From NCBI GenBank assembly GCA_014730235.1, contig WJIO01000447.1, forward strand, positions 1-29,056: DNA of 29,056 nt, given 5' to 3'. Positions within the stretch are counted from its first letter, which is position 1, and each line of letters starts with the position of its first letter. Shown in pieces: positions 1 to 6,373 of the stretch. The translations under genes were made by a program, and so were the position numbers. This stretch comes from Candidatus Poribacteria bacterium (lineage in GTDB: Bacteria > Poribacteria > DTPJ01 > WJIO01). The notes under the pieces were generated by a model, which was given only the letters and a program-made list of their open reading frames with translations, did no database searches and was not told the origin of the DNA.

Positions 1-236
1 ACCAGAAGCAGCTTCATGCCTCCGTAACAAATCACCATATCGAGTCGCTTTTTGATCTGGCTTTAAAAAACGGTGCTTTAGGTGGAAAAGCCAGCGGCGC
101 AGGCGGCGGAGGATGCCTGATATTTTACTGCAACGACGACAGAGAGCATGTGGTAAGAAAAGAACTCCAGGAAGCTGGTTGCCAGGTAATAGACTTCAAC
201 TTTGATTTCGACGGTCTTCAGACCTGGGTTGCTTGA
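1..236 (+). CDS. GHMP-family sugar kinase, C-terminal end (partial)
   Basis: Only the last 77 codons are inside the window; the 5' part lies upstream. The frame reads QKQLHASVTNHHIESLFDLA and then the glycine-rich GKASGAGGGGCLIFY segment, which is GHMP kinase motif 3, the loop near the phosphate-binding site. The closest remembered family is the HddA type (D-glycero-D-manno-heptose 7-phosphate kinase) and related sugar kinases that phosphorylate sugars for nucleotide-sugar synthesis; the exact substrate cannot be told from the tail. The stop TGA overlaps the TTG start of the flippase gene by three bases, so the two are probably translationally coupled in one surface-polysaccharide operon. Confidence 0.85.
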   Translation, partial: QKQLHASVTNHHIESLFDLALKNGALGGKASGAGGGGCLIFYCNDDREHVVRKELQEAGCQVIDFNFDFDGLQTWVA

Positions 237-1711
237 TATTGGGCAGATCACTTGGTAATGACATAGCAAAACTTTTTTCCAGCAAGATCGCTGCTCAGGT
301 GCTGGTATTTCTCACCGCTCCGGCAATAGCCCGTATATTTACCCCTGAAAATATTGGAATACGCAGGATCGTATTATCAATAGCAAATGTAATCAGCGTG
401 GTTACATGCTTGAGATATGACCTTTCGATCCCCGTAGCTAAAGACCAAAGGGAAGCCAGCGCAGGATTTATATTAAGCCTATTTTTTACCTTTATATTTA
501 CTTCATTGGCATCCGTGGTTGTATTTTTAGGAGGAGATGATATTGCCCGTAAATACTATACTCCTGAAGTGGGAAAATTTCTATGGTTGCTTCCTCTGGC
601 CATACTTCTGGGTGGTTTCAACAGCGCACTAATAGCATGGACATCCAGAGAGAGGAAGTTTGGAGTATTGGCCTGGTCAACCTTTACCTATGCCCATGCG
701 GGAAAGCCGGTGAGTATCTTTCTTGGTATATTCATAAGCGCGACGACAGCAAGCCTTTTCTTTGGTTATTTTTCAGGCGCAGTTCTTGGTGTTCTTATGT
801 TTACGGCTTTCATGGGCAGAGGATTGATAACAGATATAAGGGAAAGCAAACTAAATCTGAGTCAGATTTACTCAATAGCCAGAGATTACTGGAAATTTCC
901 CCTCTATACCACATGGCAAGGGCTTATCAATGCCTTATCAAATGAGCTGCCGTCCATGCTCCTGGGCATATTTTTTACCACCACAATAGTAGGTTATTAT
1001 TCCCAGGGATATGCCCTCGTAAGTTTGCCTATGGCCATGTTAGGCGTATCTTTCTCTCAGATATTTTATCCCACTGCCGCAAAGGAGTACAATGAGACTG
1101 GATCTCTTAAAAATATCGTAACAAGTATGTATAGGGTGCTGATACAGGTAGGGATATTTCCCATACTTGTGATGGCCTTCTGCGGTTCTGTGCTATTCAG
1201 CCTGGTTCTGGGTGAAAAATGGCTGGAAGCGGGAATTTATGCACAAATATTAAGCGGTTATGTGCTTTTTCAGTTTATGAGTTCTCCACTTAGCACAACT
1301 TTTAATATACTCCAGCGTCAGGGAACCGCTTTAGTTATAAATATTGTGATTTTAATCCTGAAAGCTATGGCTTTATTTTCAGGATCATATTTAGGAGGCC
1401 CAAGATTAACCCTAGCTCTATACACTGTTGTAAGTGCTTTTGGTTATGGGTATAAATTTTGCTGGGTATTTCAAAATACCGATGTGTCGTTAAAATGGGG
1501 AGCTGGTATATTTTTAAAATATATTCTTTTATCATCTGCGCTTTTGGCACCAGTGTCCTTTCTGGTTTATCGCTGGCAGAATATAGTTTTTGTTTTGTGT
1601 ATTCTTGTAATCAGTTTGATTATATATTTATACATTCTGTATAGGTTTGAAGCTACTTTCAGGAATTTTGTTAAAAATACTGTTTTCAAACGATTTGATA
1701 TTAACAAGTAA
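233..1711 (+). CDS. Polysaccharide flippase of the MOP superfamily (Wzx-like)
   Basis: A 492-aa, strongly hydrophobic protein with about a dozen predicted membrane segments from residue 20 to about 475, and a short basic tail (VFKRFDINK). The N-terminus (SLGNDIAKLFSSKIAAQVLV, then TAPAIARIFTPENIG) is typical of oligosaccharide-repeat flippases, which move lipid-linked glycans across the inner membrane. The length is normal for the family. The start is TTG at 233, overlapping the stop of the sugar kinase; there is no clear Shine-Dalgarno, so coupling is likely, and an in-frame TTG at 239 is the alternative. The context (sugar kinase before, nucleotide-sugar enzymes after) supports a surface glycan role. 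The exported glycan is unknown. Confidence 0.85.
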   Translation: MILGRSLGNDIAKLFSSKIAAQVLVFLTAPAIARIFTPENIGIRRIVLSIANVISVVTCLRYDLSIPVAKDQREASAGFILSLFFTFIFTSLASVVVFLGGDDIARKYYTPEVGKFLWLLPLAILLGGFNSALIAWTSRERKFGVLAWSTFTYAHAGKPVSIFLGIFISATTASLFFGYFSGAVLGVLMFTAFMGRGLITDIRESKLNLSQIYSIARDYWKFPLYTTWQGLINALSNELPSMLLGIFFTTTIVGYYSQGYALVSLPMAMLGVSFSQIFYPTAAKEYNETGSLKNIVTSMYRVLIQVGIFPILVMAFCGSVLFSLVLGEKWLEAGIYAQILSGYVLFQFMSSPLSTTFNILQRQGTALVINIVILILKAMALFSGSYLGGPRLTLALYTVVSAFGYGYKFCWVFQNTDVSLKWGAGIFLKYILLSSALLAPVSFLVYRWQNIVFVLCILVISLIIYLYILYRFEATFRNFVKNTVFKRFDINK

Positions 1712-1718
1712 AAAAATA

Positions 1719-1750
1719 GGTTCTTCCGACTTGAGTATGGAAATGTAAAA
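1719..1750 (+). repeat. Solo terminal repeat of the MITE-like family
   Basis: Starts eight bases after the flippase stop with GGTTCTTCCGACTTGAGT, followed by a GGAAATGTAAAA segment also found in the outer element at 13859. No matching right end is visible before the next gene. It is probably the left end of an old, decayed element into which the intact copy at 1811 later inserted. Confidence 0.6.
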
Positions 1751-1810
1751 AATTGTCCAATTAGTATTCACCGTTTTTCTGCAAATAATTCTAAAAAAGT
1801 AAAGATTAGT

Positions 1811-1941
1811 GGTTCTTCCGGGTTCAGTGTGGTAAAGATAAGAAACTTCTTTATGCTGTCATTATGCTGTCATTCCTGCGAAAGCAGGAATGACAAGCTG
1901 AGAGCATTTTCAATTATTACCACACTGAAACCGGAAGAACC
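1811..1941 (+). mobile_element. MITE-like element, copy 1 (131 bp)
   Basis: The ends are inverted repeats of about 25 bp, starting GGTTCTTCCGGGTTCAGTGT and ending with the near-exact complement. Flanks AGATTAGT (1803-1810) and AGATTAAT (1942-1949) match at 7 of 8, consistent with an 8-bp target duplication. The centre holds an 11-bp-arm hairpin GTCATTCCTGC-GAAA-GCAGGAATGAC (1869-1894). An 11-bp unit, ATGCTGTCATT, is tandemly duplicated at 1853-1874; without it the length equals the 120-bp copy at 13897. There is no coding capacity, so movement would need a transposase from elsewhere. The hairpin lies downstream of the flippase gene and may stop or stabilise its transcript. Confidence 0.8.
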
Positions 1942-1954
1942 AGATTAATTTCCT

Positions 1955-1978
1955 TCATTCCTGCAAAGGCAGGAATGA
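1955..1978. repeat. Palindromic core repeat
   Basis: TCATTCCTGC-AAAG-GCAGGAATGA is a perfect 10-bp-arm hairpin matching the central hairpin of the MITE-like elements, but without terminal repeats. It lies just upstream of the oxidoreductase gene, whose ribosome binding site begins at 1990. An in-frame ATG at 1975 falls inside this repeat and is not the likely start. Confidence 0.7.
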
Positions 1979-2001
1979 CGAATTCTATTGGAGATGTAAA
2001 A

Positions 2002-3018
2002 ATGGATAAAGTTAATATAGGTATTACCGGATTAGGTTACTGGGGGCCCAATTTACTTAGAAACTTCAATCAGCTTAACGAATGTAGGGTAAAAACCTGC
2101 TGTGATCTGGACGCAGAAAGCCTGAATAAAGTAAAAGCCATGTACCCGGATATAGATATTACCAAAGACTTTTCGTCTTTATTGCAGGATTCTGATATTG
2201 ACGCGGTGGTGATCGCCACATCCGCCGTCACCCATCACAAGCTTGCAAAGCAAGCTATTACAGCAGGAAAGCATGTTTATGTTGAAAAACCCCTCACCCT
2301 TAACGTAGATGATGCTGAAGAACTGGTATCTCTGGCAAAAGAGAAAAATGTCAAGCTGATGGTTGGACACCTTATGGAATACCATCCGGCTGTGGAAATG
2401 CTAAAAAATCTTATACAGGATGGGGAGTTGGGGGATTTATACTATCTCTATTCCCAGAGGGTAAATCTGGGTAAAATCCGTAAAGATGAAAACGCTCTTT
2501 GGAGCTTTGCCCCTCATGACCTGTCCATAATAATGTACCTTCTGGAAACTGACCCTGTAAATGTCTGTGCCCGGGGACAGGCCTACTTACAGCCGGATAT
2601 AGAAGACGTGGTCTTTGTAAACGTTTTCTTCCCCAATAAAGTCATGGCCCAGGTGCAGTTAAGCTGGCTTGATCCCCATAAGATTCGTCGAACAACCATA
2701 GTTGGCAACAAGAAAATGGCAGTCTTCGATGATATGGAGCCTACTGAGATGGTGAGAGTTTATGACAAGGGTGTGGACAACGGCAACTACAGCACCTTTG
2801 GTGAATCCCTGTCACTGCGCTTTGGTGAGGTAAAAATACCTTACATCAAGATGGTAGAGCCATTAAGGTTGGAATGTCAGCATTTTATTGATTGTATCAA
2901 AAACGATACCACACCAAGAAGTGATGGTAAAGACGGTCTGAGAGTGGTAAAACTCCTTCAGGCTGCTCAAAAATCCCTGAAAAATGGCGGATTACCCGTT
3001 GACATAGAAGGAATATAA
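2002..3018 (+). CDS. Gfo/Idh/MocA-family sugar oxidoreductase
   Basis: A 338-aa NAD(P)-dependent oxidoreductase. The Rossmann loop GITGLGYWGPNLLRNF is at residues 7-22, VEKPLT is the conserved EKP nicotinamide/active-site motif, and WSFAPHDLSI carries the usual catalytic-region histidine. A C-terminal beta-sheet domain follows. Start 2002 is chosen because GGAGA (1990-1994) lies seven bases before it; an ATG nine codons upstream falls in the palindromic repeat and has no binding site. It is followed one base later by UDP-GlcNAc 2-epimerase. That pairing suggests oxidation of a UDP-sugar, as in WlbA/WbpB-type 3-dehydrogenases of surface-glycan pathways, but the substrate is an inference from context. 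Confidence 0.88.
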   Translation: MDKVNIGITGLGYWGPNLLRNFNQLNECRVKTCCDLDAESLNKVKAMYPDIDITKDFSSLLQDSDIDAVVIATSAVTHHKLAKQAITAGKHVYVEKPLTLNVDDAEELVSLAKEKNVKLMVGHLMEYHPAVEMLKNLIQDGELGDLYYLYSQRVNLGKIRKDENALWSFAPHDLSIIMYLLETDPVNVCARGQAYLQPDIEDVVFVNVFFPNKVMAQVQLSWLDPHKIRRTTIVGNKKMAVFDDMEPTEMVRVYDKGVDNGNYSTFGESLSLRFGEVKIPYIKMVEPLRLECQHFIDCIKNDTTPRSDGKDGLRVVKLLQAAQKSLKNGGLPVDIEGI

Positions 3019-3019
3019 A

Positions 3020-4102
3020 ATGAAAATAGCCTGTGTTGTTGGAGCAAGACCTAATTTTATGAAGATCGCACCCATTCTGGCAGAAATGAAAAAGTATCCT
3101 GATATTGAACCTGTACTGGTGCATACCGGTCAGCATTACGATTACGAAATGTCCCAGGTATTTTTTGAAGAGCTTAACATACCGAAACCTGATGTATATC
3201 TGGAAGTAGGCTCTGGAAGTCAAGCCGTCCAGACTGGTAAAATAATGATGCGATTCGAAGAAATGGCAACCGAGCATAAACCCGACATGGTTCTGGTGGT
3301 GGGGGATGTTAATTCAACTATGGCCTGCGCCATAGTAGCGGCGAAGCTACTTATACCGCTAGCCCATGTGGAAGCCGGTATCAGAAGCTTTGACAGAACT
3401 ATGCCGGAAGAGATAAACCGGGTTTTAACTGATGCCATATCCGATTATCTATTAACGCCCACAGAAGGGGCAAATGAAAATTTAAGCAAAGAAGGTATAC
3501 CTGAGGATAAAGTAACCCTGGTAGGTGATATTATGATAGACACCCTCCTGAAATATAAAGACCAGGCTGCATCTAACCCCATTCTAAGAACCCTCGGTCT
3601 GGAGAAAAAATCTTATGTGCTTATGACTATGCACCGCCCATTTAACGTTGATATAAAAGAAAATCTTATTAATATACTTAACGCACTAAAAGAGATACAA
3701 AAGCATATAAGAATAGTCTTTCCCATGCACCCCAGGACAAAGGCCCGGATCGAGAAATTCGGATTGGATAAAGTTGTTGAAAGCATGGAGAATTTTACTA
3801 TAATAGAACCCCTTGGTTATCTGGAATTTATGGGACTGATGATAAACTCGAAGTTCGTCCTTTCCGATTCCGGCGGCATGCAAACAGAAACCACTGTCCT
3901 TAATATACCATGTCTGACCATGCGGGAAAATACCGAGCGGCATGAAACCATTGAAGATGGCACAAATATACTGGTGGGTAATAACACCCAAAAAATTATT
4001 GATGAAAGCAAAAAAATACTAGCAGGCAAAGGAAAATCCGGCACATATCCTGAAATATGGGACGGTCATACTGCTGAACGTATAGTAAAAGCGATAATTT
4101 AA
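3020..4102 (+). CDS. wecB: UDP-N-acetylglucosamine 2-epimerase, non-hydrolysing
   Basis: A 360-aa cytoplasmic enzyme of normal length that interconverts UDP-GlcNAc and UDP-ManNAc for surface polysaccharides. It starts with the family motif KIACVVGARPNFMKIAP. Candidate catalytic residues are visible: D96 in VVGDVNST, E118 in HVEAGIRS, E131 in MPEEINR and H205 in TMHRPFNVD. SDSGGMQTE near residue 285 is the UDP-binding loop. The HR-x-E-N motif of most family members reads HRPFN here, so F208 replaces the usual glutamate. The start is supported by AAGGA seven bases upstream, inside the previous gene, with one base between the genes. It belongs to the polysaccharide operon. Confidence 0.93.
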   Translation: MKIACVVGARPNFMKIAPILAEMKKYPDIEPVLVHTGQHYDYEMSQVFFEELNIPKPDVYLEVGSGSQAVQTGKIMMRFEEMATEHKPDMVLVVGDVNSTMACAIVAAKLLIPLAHVEAGIRSFDRTMPEEINRVLTDAISDYLLTPTEGANENLSKEGIPEDKVTLVGDIMIDTLLKYKDQAASNPILRTLGLEKKSYVLMTMHRPFNVDIKENLINILNALKEIQKHIRIVFPMHPRTKARIEKFGLDKVVESMENFTIIEPLGYLEFMGLMINSKFVLSDSGGMQTETTVLNIPCLTMRENTERHETIEDGTNILVGNNTQKIIDESKKILAGKGKSGTYPEIWDGHTAERIVKAII

Positions 4103-4134
4103 TCACAGTAACGAAAATATGCGAGGTGAAAATT

Positions 4135-5721
4135 ATGCCTGATTCGGAAATATTAAAACAATCCAGCATATTCAACCACGTAATAGGACCTGTGATGCAT
4201 GGCCCTTCCAGTTCCCATACAGCAGGTGCTTTCCATATCGGGGCTATTTGCCGATCCCTGATAGGTGGAAATCCGACAAAAGCTCAGGTTTCTTTCGATA
4301 CCAATGGTTCTTACGGTAAAACATATCATGAACAGGGGGCAGATCGATCCTTTATAACAGGTTTAATGGGCTGGAAAATTACAGATGATCGTTTTTATGA
4401 TGCGATGTCCCTGGCTGCCAGTGCGGGGGTTGATATATCATTCGACGTAAAAGAACTTGAAAACCCGAATCATCCCAATACTGTTGAAATTGAGCTTTTA
4501 TCAACTGATGGTAATCAGTTAAGCCTTCGGGCTAACTCTATCGGTGGTGGGGCGGTTGAATTCATAAGTCTGAATGATTATCCCATAAATATCAATGGAT
4601 ATTCCTATGAAATTCTGGTTGAAATCGAAAACAGCTATGTAAATCATATTGTAAAATTATTAACCGATGATAATAAATCGTTAAGTGAAATAAACAAGCA
4701 AGAAATTAATGGTTTATCTTTACTGCATGTAAGAAGAAATGCACCATTACCAGAAGAAGCAAAGTTAAAACTAAAATCACTACCGGGTTTTAAAAACCTG
4801 TGGATAGCTGATCCGGTTTTCTTTATCCAGGTTTCCGAGCCAATATTCTATAACACCCGGGAAATGATAAAGCTTGCCCATAAGCAAAAAATCTCTTTGG
4901 GTGAACTGGCCCTGGAATATGAATCTTCATTACTTGGACTATCAAAAAAACAGGTAATGGATGAGATGATCTATCGCATGGACATTATGTGCAGTTCCGT
5001 TGATACCGGATTGACACAACCTCCTAAAATGCAGCTTATCAATCCAACAGCTCAGAAAATTTTTAACACCGATAGTGAAGGTAAACTACCTACAGGTGGC
5101 TTGCATACACGAGCTGCTATCCGTGCTATGGCTGTAATGCACGTCAATGGAGGTATGGGGGTTGTCTGTGCTGCACCTACAGGTGGCGCTGCCGGTACAA
5201 TTCCAGGGGTAATATCAACATTATTGGAAGAACAAAAGCTCAGCAAGGAAAAATGCGTCCTGGCTCTTTTAGCCGCAGGAGCAATAGGTCTGATAGTATC
5301 AAACCGCGCTACTTTTGCGGCAGAAGTAGCCGGATGCCAAGTGGAAATCGGTGCAGCCGGAGCAATGGCAGCGGCTGCCGTTGTGGATGCCTTTGGAGGC
5401 AGTGTAAAACAGGCTTCCGATGCAGCCGCCATATCTTTCCAAAATACAATGGGTTCTGTTTGTGACCTGGTGCAGGGGATGGTGGAAATACCATGTCATA
5501 CCAGAAACGCATTGGCGGCATCCAGCGCTTTTGTCTGTGCTGATCTGATAATGGGGGGATATGAAAATCCAATTGACCTTGACGAAACCATAGACGCGGT
5601 ATATTCTGTGGGTAAAATGCTTCCTGCTGAGTTAAGATGTACTGCTCTTGGGGGATTGGCTGTTACTCCTTCAGCTCTGGCAATGAAACCTTCAAAATTT
5701 CAAAACCATAAAAAGACTTGA
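4135..5721 (+). CDS. sdaA: L-serine dehydratase, single-chain iron-sulfur type
   Basis: A 528-aa enzyme that deaminates L-serine to pyruvate and ammonia. The beta domain comes first, with GPSSSHTAGAFHIG at 23-36; the alpha domain follows from about residue 300 with TGGLHTRAAIRAM and CAAPTGGAAGTIPG. Cysteines C401 (GCQVEIG), C443 (CDLVQG) and C454 (IPCHTRN) have the 42- and 11-residue spacing of the three [4Fe-4S] ligands in the Legionella enzyme. C502 is near the C-terminus, but there is no terminal cysteine as in Legionella. ATG 4135 is chosen because GAGGTG (4123-4128) is its ribosome binding site; the GTG inside that site is not a start. It sits 32 bp after wecB and is metabolically unrelated. 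Confidence 0.95.
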   Translation: MPDSEILKQSSIFNHVIGPVMHGPSSSHTAGAFHIGAICRSLIGGNPTKAQVSFDTNGSYGKTYHEQGADRSFITGLMGWKITDDRFYDAMSLAASAGVDISFDVKELENPNHPNTVEIELLSTDGNQLSLRANSIGGGAVEFISLNDYPININGYSYEILVEIENSYVNHIVKLLTDDNKSLSEINKQEINGLSLLHVRRNAPLPEEAKLKLKSLPGFKNLWIADPVFFIQVSEPIFYNTREMIKLAHKQKISLGELALEYESSLLGLSKKQVMDEMIYRMDIMCSSVDTGLTQPPKMQLINPTAQKIFNTDSEGKLPTGGLHTRAAIRAMAVMHVNGGMGVVCAAPTGGAAGTIPGVISTLLEEQKLSKEKCVLALLAAGAIGLIVSNRATFAAEVAGCQVEIGAAGAMAAAAVVDAFGGSVKQASDAAAISFQNTMGSVCDLVQGMVEIPCHTRNALAASSAFVCADLIMGGYENPIDLDETIDAVYSVGKMLPAELRCTALGGLAVTPSALAMKPSKFQNHKKT

Positions 5722-5745
5722 TTTAGTCTGTATATATGCTATAAT
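5718..5745 (+). promoter_or_regulatory. Sigma-70-type promoter for the MerR gene and tRNA-Pro
   Basis: TTGATT (5718-5723), a 16-bp spacer and TATAAT (5740-5745) lie just at the end of the serine dehydratase gene. Transcription from here would start near 5752, giving a leader of about 87 nt before the regulator, and could continue into tRNA-Pro. Confidence 0.6.
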
Positions 5746-5838
5746 ATATATCACCCTAATCTTTAGCAGTGTTTGGAAATACAAATGAGGTTTCTCAGCA
5801 GCTTGCATTAACTTATTAACTTTATTGAGATATAGTTG

Positions 5839-6195
5839 ATGGGAAAGGACAATCCCAGCAAGATTTTTTATAAGGTCGGCGAAGTCAGCCAGTTAGTTGG
5901 CGTTGAATCCTATGTTCTTCGCTACTGGGAAAAAATGTTCCCTCAGCTTAATCCTGAAAAAGACGACTCAGGTCAGCGCATATACATACAATCCGATATT
6001 GACCTGATATTGCAAATCAAACATTTGCTGCATGAGGAGCGATACACCATAGACGGTGCAAAAAAAAGGCTTAGACAGGAAAAAAAAGCCACCGATAAAC
6101 GTAAAGAAATTGAAAATAACCAGGAAATATACGAAACTTTGAGAAACGTCAAGAATATTCTCAAAGAGGTGATGGCTATCCTGGAAAAGAAATAA
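5839..6195 (+). CDS. MerR-family transcriptional regulator, short form
   Basis: A 118-aa DNA-binding protein. Residues 10-75 form the MerR winged helix: YKVGEVSQLVGVESYVLRYW is the helix-turn-helix, and FPQLNPEKDDSGQRIYIQSD the wing with the conserved GQR-Y turn. A basic, Lys/Glu-rich coiled-coil tail (95-118) replaces the large effector domain of metal- or drug-sensing MerR proteins, so no effector can be predicted. ATG 5839 is preferred over an adjacent TTG at 5836; the Shine-Dalgarno is weak. It ends nine bases before tRNA-Pro, so the two may share a transcript. I recall MerR-tRNA-Pro pairs in deltaproteobacterial genomes; this is unverified here. Confidence 0.88.
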   Translation: MGKDNPSKIFYKVGEVSQLVGVESYVLRYWEKMFPQLNPEKDDSGQRIYIQSDIDLILQIKHLLHEERYTIDGAKKRLRQEKKATDKRKEIENNQEIYETLRNVKNILKEVMAILEKK

Positions 6196-6204
6196 ATATC
6201 TGGT

Positions 6205-6281
6205 CGGGGTGTGGCGCAGTCCGGTAGCGTGCTTGAATGGGGTTCAAGTGGTCGCTGGTTCAAATCCAGTCACCCCGACCA
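6205..6281 (+). tRNA. tRNA-Pro (anticodon GGG)
   Basis: All arms fold: acceptor CGGGGTG/CACCCCG, D stem GCGC/GCGT, anticodon stem CTTGA/TCAAG around loop ATGGGGT with anticodon GGG at 6239-6241, T stem GCTGG/CCAGT around TTCAAAT, discriminator A and an encoded CCA. It reads CCC and CCU codons. Confidence 0.96.
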
Positions 6282-6373
6282 TTTTTATGCTCATTTTTCT
6301 TTATATTCACACCTTACAAAAACCTTATCTTTTATCATTATAAACAAAACAAACCAAACAGTATAAATCTATC

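Noticed and set aside
1811-1978. Repeated hairpins as a possible CRISPR array
   Set aside because: The repeats are not evenly spaced, have terminal inverted repeats and a target duplication, and no cas genes are present.
1975-2001. Upstream ATG of the first Gfo/Idh/MocA gene
   Set aside because: It lies within the palindromic repeat and lacks a ribosome binding site; ATG 2002 has GGAGA at proper spacing.
4126-4134. GTG start for serine dehydratase
   Set aside because: The GTG is part of the GAGGTG binding site for ATG 4135.
5052-5432. A 126-codon Ala/Pro-rich minus-strand frame
   Set aside because: It is the antisense shadow of the alanine- and glycine-rich serine dehydratase domain, with no binding site or family pattern.
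6314-6344. Possible promoter TTACAA / TATAAA before the heparinase-like gene
   Set aside because: The 19-bp spacer is long and the surroundings are AT-rich, so I could not support it.
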